NCBI GenBank assembly: GCA_905372605.1 | Contig: CAJPPQ010000041.1 | Span: forward strand, 1 to 9,775 | Direction of reading: 5' to 3' | DNA from: Porphyromonadaceae bacterium | Lineage (GTDB): Bacteria; Bacteroidota; Bacteroidia; Bacteroidales; Paludibacteraceae | Length of the DNA stretch: 9,775 bases | In this document: one piece after another, positions 5,267 to 9,775 of the stretch | Position numbering within the stretch: position 1 is the stretch's first letter | Layout of the letters: the number at the start of each line of letters is the position of its first letter | Notes under the pieces: model-generated | What the model saw: the letters and a program-made list of their open reading frames with translations, nothing else | The model's database searches: none | Told to the model about the DNA's origin: nothing | Translations under genes and position numbers: made by a program

Positions 5267-6502
5267 ATGTCAGACACCAAGATAGAAATACGCAACGCAC
5301 GTACACACAACCTCAAAAACGTAAACGTCGATATTCCGCACAATAAATTTATCACCATCAGCGGACTATCGGGTAGCGGCAAGTCGTCGTTGGCATTCGA
5401 TACGCTGTTTGCAGAGGGGCAACGCCGCTATGTCGAGAGCCTCTCGGCGTATATTAGGCAGTTCCTTGGAAGGATGAACAAGCCTGAGGTCGACTACATC
5501 AACGGTCTGCCGCCGGCAATCGCCATCGAACAAAAGGTTATCAGCAACAACCCGCGTTCGACGGTAGGCACATCCACAGAGATTTACGAGTACCTCAAGC
5601 TGCTGTTTGCCCGCATCGGCAAAACGGTATCGCCTGTGTCGGGGTGTATCGTTCAACGCCACAATATCAAAGATGTCATCGATTTCATTATTGGTTTGCC
5701 GCCCGATACGGAAGTATATCTGCTCTCGCCGATAATATTAAGCGAAGGGCGTACTATCGACGAATATCTGCAAGTATCTCAGCAACAGGGATTCAGCCGT
5801 ATTTTTATAGATGGCACGGCAGTAAGAATCAATACCTTTCTCGAAGATAAAAAGGCATACAAAGATACGCCTAAATTGCTGATAGACCGCATAAAAAACG
5901 ACAGACGCAAAGAGACCGAAAACCGACTTGCAGACTCCGTACAAGTGGCTTTCTTCGAGGGGCACGATATGTGCGAGGTAGTATATTTTACCGACGGTAC
6001 GGCACATAGCAAGACATTCTCGCAAGCATTCGAAGCCGACGGTACAACCTTTAGAGAGCCGTCTGTAGAGATGTTCAGTTTCAATAGTCCGGCGGGTGCT
6101 TGTCCCAAGTGCGAGGGGTTCGGCAAAACGATAGGTATTTCGCCCGATTTGGTAGTACCCGACAAAAGTTTGAGCATCTATCAAGATGCCGTATCGTGCT
6201 GGAAAGGCGAGAGCGGCAAAGAATGGAAGCAGGCTCTGATACTAAACGCCGAGAAATGCGGTTTCCCCATACACAAACCATACTGCGAACTTACAGACAA
6301 ACAAGTAAATATGCTCTGGGAAGGCAACCAATATTTCGGCGGTATCAATCAATATTTCGATTTCGTCGAAAGCCAACAGTACAAGATACAATACCGAGTG
6401 ATAATGGCGCGTTACAGAGCTCTTACTCTGTGTCCTATGTGTAAAGGTACAAGGCTCAAGCCCGATGCGGCTAACGTAAAACTATTTTTCAAAAAACGGT
6501 AG
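5267..6502 (+). pseudogene. uvrA: uvrA, truncated to its N-terminal 411 codons
   Basis: UvrA is the damage-recognition ATPase of nucleotide excision repair; with UvrB it scans DNA for bulky lesions. Full-length proteins have about 940 residues and two ABC ATPase modules. This frame begins normally (MSDTKIEIRNARTHNLKNV), has the first Walker A GLSGSGKSS (33-41), the SLSAYIRQFLGRM segment (58-70), the UvrB-binding and insertion region, CPKCEGFG (279-286) and CPMCKGTRL (389-397). It then stops after VKLFFKKR. The first ABC signature (LSGGE-type) and Walker B, the whole second ATPase module and the second zinc finger are absent. No continuation was found in any frame before gpsA. Within the retained part no frameshift is visible, so the loss may be recent. 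The product could not form a working UvrA ATPase. A second uvrA copy elsewhere is possible, as many Bacteroidota have more than one. Confidence 0.85.
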
Positions 6503-6527
6503 TGTTTTATTTAAATTCGATTAGCAG

Positions 6528-6552
6528 ATATATATCCATTTGAAATATATAT
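6528..6552. other. AT-rich inverted repeat at the uvrA-gpsA junction
   Basis: ATATATAT at 6528-6535 and again at 6545-6552 can pair across a 9-base loop. An outer pair CAGATA (6525-6530) and TATCTG (6564-6569) overlaps the inner arm. It lies directly after the truncated uvrA end and before gpsA. It has no G/C-rich stem or T-tract, so it is a poor terminator. Confidence 0.35.
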
Positions 6553-6554
6553 TG

Positions 6555-6563
6555 TAAATTTGC
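6555..6563 (+). promoter_or_regulatory. Promoter -7 box for gpsA
   Basis: TAAATTTGC matches TAnnTTTGC, 35 bases before the gpsA ATG. The nearest TTTG (6539-6542) is only 12 bases upstream, too close for a normal -33 element. The open frame reaches back to a TTG at 6560 inside this box, which argues against that codon as a start. Confidence 0.6.
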
Positions 6564-6598
6564 TATCTGAAAAAGGAATTATTCAAAAAGGTATAAAG

Positions 6599-7582
6599 AT
6601 GAAAGTAGCCGTATTGGGAGGAGGCAGTTGGGCAACAGCAATAGCTAAGATGTTGCTTACCAATGCAGAAGAGATGGGCTGGTACATCAGAAACGATGAT
6701 AAGATAGAGCAGTTCAAATCGCTGGGACGAAACCCCAACTATCTTACAGGCATCAATTTCGATGTAAATAAGATTAATTTTTCATCGAAAATCAATACCA
6801 TAGTAAAAAACTCCGATATGCTGTTTGTTGCCATACCGTCGCCTTACCTGAAGGCACAGCTTAAGAGGCTCAAAATGAGGTTAGACTCAAAAATTATAGT
6901 ATCGGCAGTAAAAGGTATTGTCCCCGACGAAAATATGATACTGTCGGAATATTTCAATACTCACTACAACGTACCAATGGAGCAAATAGCGGTACTGTCG
7001 GGTCCTTGCCACGCCGAAGAGGTGGCGCTCGAACGTATGTCGTATCTTACCATCGGCTGTAAAAATCGCGAGCTCGCCAAACAGATTGCCTCAATGATGA
7101 CCAATAGCTATACGCAAACCTATGTAAGCGAAGATGTTAACGGTATAGAATTGTCGTCGGTGATGAAAAACATTTATGCCATAGCAGTAGGAATCTGTCA
7201 CGGACTCAAGTATGGCGACAACTTCCAAGCAGTACTGATTTCCAATGCAATACAAGAGATGAATCGCTTCTGCAATGCAGCCGTCCCTCATCATCGCGAC
7301 TTGCAAGAGAGCGTATATTTGGGCGACTTGCTCGTTACGGCATATTCGCGTTTCAGCCGCAACCGTACTTTTGGTACGATGGTAGGCAAAGGATATTCGG
7401 TAAAAACAGCTCAAATGGAGATGGAGATGATAGCCGAAGGATACTATGCCACCAAGTGTATCAACGAGATAAACGAAGATTTCCAAGTGAATATTCCGAT
7501 AGCCGATGCAGTGTACGATATCCTCTACAAAAGGAAATCGCCCGCAAATACTATGAAAGCTCTTTCTTTACAACTATCGTAG
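6599..7582 (+). CDS. gpsA: NAD(P)-dependent glycerol-3-phosphate dehydrogenase
   Basis: This cytoplasmic enzyme reduces dihydroxyacetone phosphate to sn-glycerol-3-phosphate, the backbone for phospholipid synthesis. The 327-residue protein starts with the Rossmann motif MKVAVLGGGSWATAIAKM and contains VSAVKGI (102-107 region). It also has LSGPCHAEEVA (133-143), the catalytic lysine region SVMKNIYAIAVGI with K190, GLKYGDNFQAVL (202-213) and NRTFGTMVGKG (255-265). The CHAEEV form, where many bacteria have SFAxEV, is what I recall from Bacteroides-type GpsA. Length is normal. ATG 6599 was chosen over an upstream in-frame TTG because it begins exactly at the Rossmann strand and lies after the promoter box. 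From general knowledge, gpsA in Bacteroides lies beside lysS and pgi; here its upstream neighbour is a broken uvrA. Confidence 0.93.
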   Translation: MKVAVLGGGSWATAIAKMLLTNAEEMGWYIRNDDKIEQFKSLGRNPNYLTGINFDVNKINFSSKINTIVKNSDMLFVAIPSPYLKAQLKRLKMRLDSKIIVSAVKGIVPDENMILSEYFNTHYNVPMEQIAVLSGPCHAEEVALERMSYLTIGCKNRELAKQIASMMTNSYTQTYVSEDVNGIELSSVMKNIYAIAVGICHGLKYGDNFQAVLISNAIQEMNRFCNAAVPHHRDLQESVYLGDLLVTAYSRFSRNRTFGTMVGKGYSVKTAQMEMEMIAEGYYATKCINEINEDFQVNIPIADAVYDILYKRKSPANTMKALSLQLS

Positions 7583-7633
7583 CTATAAAACAATGACACT
7601 ATCTATCAACAAATTATTTAATAAAAGACATTT

Positions 7634-9559
7634 ATGAAAAAATTGACATACATAACGATATCGTTCTTGATAAGTATAATAAGTACTGCCCAAAACTACC
7701 CTATACAGAATATCAACGGAGTGGAATACTATGTATATACGGTAGAGGCAAGCGAAGGACTATATCGTATAAGCAAGAAATTCAATGTATTGCAAGCAGA
7801 CATATACAAGGCAAATCCGGGTATCACCGAAGCTATAAAAGTAGGACAGACTCTATACATACCTGTAAATAAGGGTAATGACAGTAAGTCTATGCAAAAA
7901 AGCAGTTCTCAGAAAAAGGTAATAGAACACAAGGTATTAGCAAAACAAACTCTGTATTCCATCAGTAAAATGTATGGAGTCGAACAAAGCGATATCGTCG
8001 GTATGAACCCCGAAATACAAGGTAATACCATCAAAATAGGGCAGACTCTCAAGATTCCTATATCGAATATGACCAAAGGAGAAGAGCAAGAGAGAGTTAT
8101 AAATCAGATAAATGATACTCAATTGCCTCCCCAATCGAATACAAGCAATCGAAACGTCAAAAAAAAGTATGTTACATACGAGGTAAAAAACAAAAAAGAG
8201 ACCTTGTATAGCATTAGCAAACAATTTGGTGTCTCTATCAACGAGATTATAGAAGCTAATCCTTACGCACAAGACGGCATCAAAAAGGGCGATATTTTGC
8301 AGATACCCATCGACGAGAAAAATATCCCCAAAACTTCGGGAAACGAACTATATCATTTAGTGCAGCCCAAAGAGACTATATACGGGATATGTAAACAATA
8401 CAATATCAGCAAAGAAGACCTATTTCGCCGAAATCCTCGTCTACAGACCGAAGGGCTAAAATACGGAGATACCATATTCATAGCATCTGCGGGAAAAACG
8501 CTCGGCAACACAACCGACGACAATACACGAACTTACAAGATAGCCTACCTACTGCCCTTCTCGATAGGTGAAAAAGAGCGAAACGTCAATATCGAACGTT
8601 TCATCGACTTCTATAGAGGTTCGCTCATAGCAATGGAAGACATCAAAACAAGTGGTGTTTCGCTGGAGGTATATACCTTCGATACTCAGCTCGGGACATC
8701 GAAAACACAAGAGATAGTAAAAAGTAAACTACCCAAAGACATTGACCTCATTATAGGACCCGCCTATCCCGAACAAATCACTCAGGTAGCAAGTTTTGCG
8801 AAAAAAAATAATATCGTGCAGGTAGTACCGTTCACCTCTCACATAAGCAATTCCGACCGATATGCACAGCAATATCAATTCAACCCCGTACCTAACGACT
8901 TAGACAAGATAGTGGCTGCAAATATCTTCAACAAATTCAAAGACAACAATATATATATGGTATACTTCTCTAACGAGGAGAATGAGCAGTCTTTTTACAC
9001 ACTACCCGAGCAGCTCGAACGACTAATGAAATCAAAATCGGTACGGTATGTAAGGCTGAATATCAACGACATATCGAAAGACAAAATAGCTTCTATCGCA
9101 AACAACAACAAACATAACCTTATGGTAATAAGACAGTGCCAGACAAGTGATTTTCAGGAGCTTATCGATATGTTCGACAACAACACACGAAACATTACTT
9201 TTGTAACCGAGCACAATATCTTCGATTACGCACAGAAAGACAAGTCGCTTAAAAACAAAGACTTTGTCTCTTATTCACTCTTTAATACCGCTCCCACAAA
9301 CAAATACATATCGTCGTACAACAACTATTTTCCGACTCGCAGCAAGGCTCAATCCACGCCGAACTACGACCTGCTCGGGTACGATATTACTCTATATTTC
9401 TGTAAGGCTCTGCAGCCCAACAAACAACTCATTTTCCCGCAAGATATTGCTTTGCAGCAGTCTACATTCAACTTCACGAAACAAAATAATGCCTTCCTCA
9501 ATACGGGTTGCTTTATTTATCGTCTGAAAAACAACAATGTAAGTATAGAAAGGTTATAA
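7634..9559 (+). CDS. Secreted protein with four LysM domains and a type-1 periplasmic-binding-protein-like domain
   Basis: The 641-residue protein starts with a signal peptide (MKKLTYITISFLISIISTAQ; no lipobox cysteine). Four LysM peptidoglycan-binding domains follow at about 33-78, 97-143, 179-226 and 238-285. Each has the LYxIxKxxxV...NP...I..GxxLxIP pattern and they are separated by polar linkers. From about 300 to 630 the sequence resembles the type-1 periplasmic-binding fold of branched-chain amino-acid receptors and LpoA-like proteins: YKIAYLLPFS, FYRGSLIAMEDI, LEVYTFDTQ, DLIIGPAYPEQITQVASFAKKNNIVQVVPFTS, YDLLGYDITLYFCKAL. It is probably anchored to cell-wall peptidoglycan in the periplasm. 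Ligand binding, or regulation of wall enzymes by analogy with LpoA, is inference. It lies 51 bases after gpsA without a visible promoter. Parts are very AT-rich: the 60 bases from 8161 contain 17 G or C. Confidence 0.85.
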   Translation: MKKLTYITISFLISIISTAQNYPIQNINGVEYYVYTVEASEGLYRISKKFNVLQADIYKANPGITEAIKVGQTLYIPVNKGNDSKSMQKSSSQKKVIEHKVLAKQTLYSISKMYGVEQSDIVGMNPEIQGNTIKIGQTLKIPISNMTKGEEQERVINQINDTQLPPQSNTSNRNVKKKYVTYEVKNKKETLYSISKQFGVSINEIIEANPYAQDGIKKGDILQIPIDEKNIPKTSGNELYHLVQPKETIYGICKQYNISKEDLFRRNPRLQTEGLKYGDTIFIASAGKTLGNTTDDNTRTYKIAYLLPFSIGEKERNVNIERFIDFYRGSLIAMEDIKTSGVSLEVYTFDTQLGTSKTQEIVKSKLPKDIDLIIGPAYPEQITQVASFAKKNNIVQVVPFTSHISNSDRYAQQYQFNPVPNDLDKIVAANIFNKFKDNNIYMVYFSNEENEQSFYTLPEQLERLMKSKSVRYVRLNINDISKDKIASIANNNKHNLMVIRQCQTSDFQELIDMFDNNTRNITFVTEHNIFDYAQKDKSLKNKDFVSYSLFNTAPTNKYISSYNNYFPTRSKAQSTPNYDLLGYDITLYFCKALQPNKQLIFPQDIALQQSTFNFTKQNNAFLNTGCFIYRLKNNNVSIERL

Positions 9560-9615
9560 ACAATCGATTATAAAATAATATTCGGTAAGTAATAATTTAA
9601 TAGCTCCGATAAAAG

Positions 9616-9775
9616 ATGCTCGAACAAGATATAAAACACTGGTTGGCAGAAGATATAGGTGATGGAGACCATACTACGCTCTGCTGTATCCCGGCAGATG
9701 CCATAGGACGCTCGAGGCTAATAGTCAAAGACACAGGCATAATAGCGGGCATCGAGGTAGCCAAAAAAGTGTTTG
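9616..9775 (+). CDS. nadC: Nicotinate-nucleotide pyrophosphorylase (carboxylating), N-terminal part
   Basis: The frame starts at ATG 9616 and runs off the window after 53 codons. It reads MLEQDIKHWLAEDIGDGDHTT, then CIPADAIGRSRLIVKDTGIIAGIEVAKKVF. The segment AEDIGDGDHTT and the following IPA...G...KxxGIIAG are the characteristic N-terminus of NadC (quinolinate phosphoribosyltransferase), which converts quinolinate and PRPP to nicotinate mononucleotide in de novo NAD synthesis. The start gives the usual short N-terminal helix. The gene is 56 bases after the LysM gene on the same strand, with no terminator between them, so co-transcription is plausible. The active-site residues lie beyond the window. 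Confidence 0.9.
   Translation, partial: MLEQDIKHWLAEDIGDGDHTTLCCIPADAIGRSRLIVKDTGIIAGIEVAKKVF

Noticed and set aside
5738..6184. Minus-strand open frames inside uvrA (148 and 132 codons)
   Set aside because: They overlap each other and the conserved UvrA frame, with no recognisable domains.
6500..6598. Continuation of uvrA through a frameshift
   Set aside because: None of the three forward frames after the stop resembles UvrA, so a single-base error cannot restore the gene.
9560..9615. Terminator between the LysM gene and nadC
   Set aside because: Only short AT-only palindromes are present; there is no G/C stem with a T-tract.

Overview
The window looks like chromosomal DNA from a Bacteroidales-type member of the Bacteroidota. 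GpsA, UvrA, RbfA, the ECF sigma factor and NadC all read as typical Bacteroides-group versions. Promoter-like sequences have the TAnnTTTGC (-7) form used by the Bacteroidota primary sigma factor, ribosome-binding sites are weak, and the tRNA gene does not encode its CCA end. No phage, plasmid, transposase, CRISPR or secretion genes are visible.

Layout: (1) 1-90, the last codons of an unidentified upstream gene and a strong terminator. (2) 100-1630, lpdA (dihydrolipoamide dehydrogenase) with its own promoter, ending at a hairpin that can terminate transcription from both sides. (3) 1656-3388, minus strand: tRNA-Cys, then (further upstream on that strand) a three-gene cassette of ECF sigma factor, a small single-TM protein (likely anti-sigma or regulator) and a secreted Spy/CpxP-like protein. 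This resembles an envelope-stress regulatory unit. (4) 3402-5034, plus strand: rbfA and a LolC/LolE-type permease, overlapping by ATGA. (5) 5035-5266, a gene-free spacer with two arrays of an 8-bp periodic repeat; the second runs up to the uvrA promoter. (6) 5267-6502, a uvrA gene ending after 411 codons, less than half the usual length. (7) 6599-9775, gpsA, a large secreted LysM/periplasmic-binding-protein-like gene, and the start of nadC, all on the plus strand and closely spaced.

Most genes are housekeeping: E3 of 2-oxo-acid dehydrogenases, ribosome maturation, lipoprotein export, glycerol-3-phosphate synthesis and NAD synthesis. Two observations stand out. First, a degenerate repeat, TT[AC][AC]AC plus two free bases, with an exact 8-bp period, sits upstream of both the lpdA and uvrA promoters and shares a CACGC-TTMAAC core. 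Second, uvrA is severely truncated and joined through an AT-rich segment to a gpsA promoter, which suggests a deletion or rearrangement breakpoint. I see no clear new multi-gene system; the repeat family is the best candidate for something undescribed.
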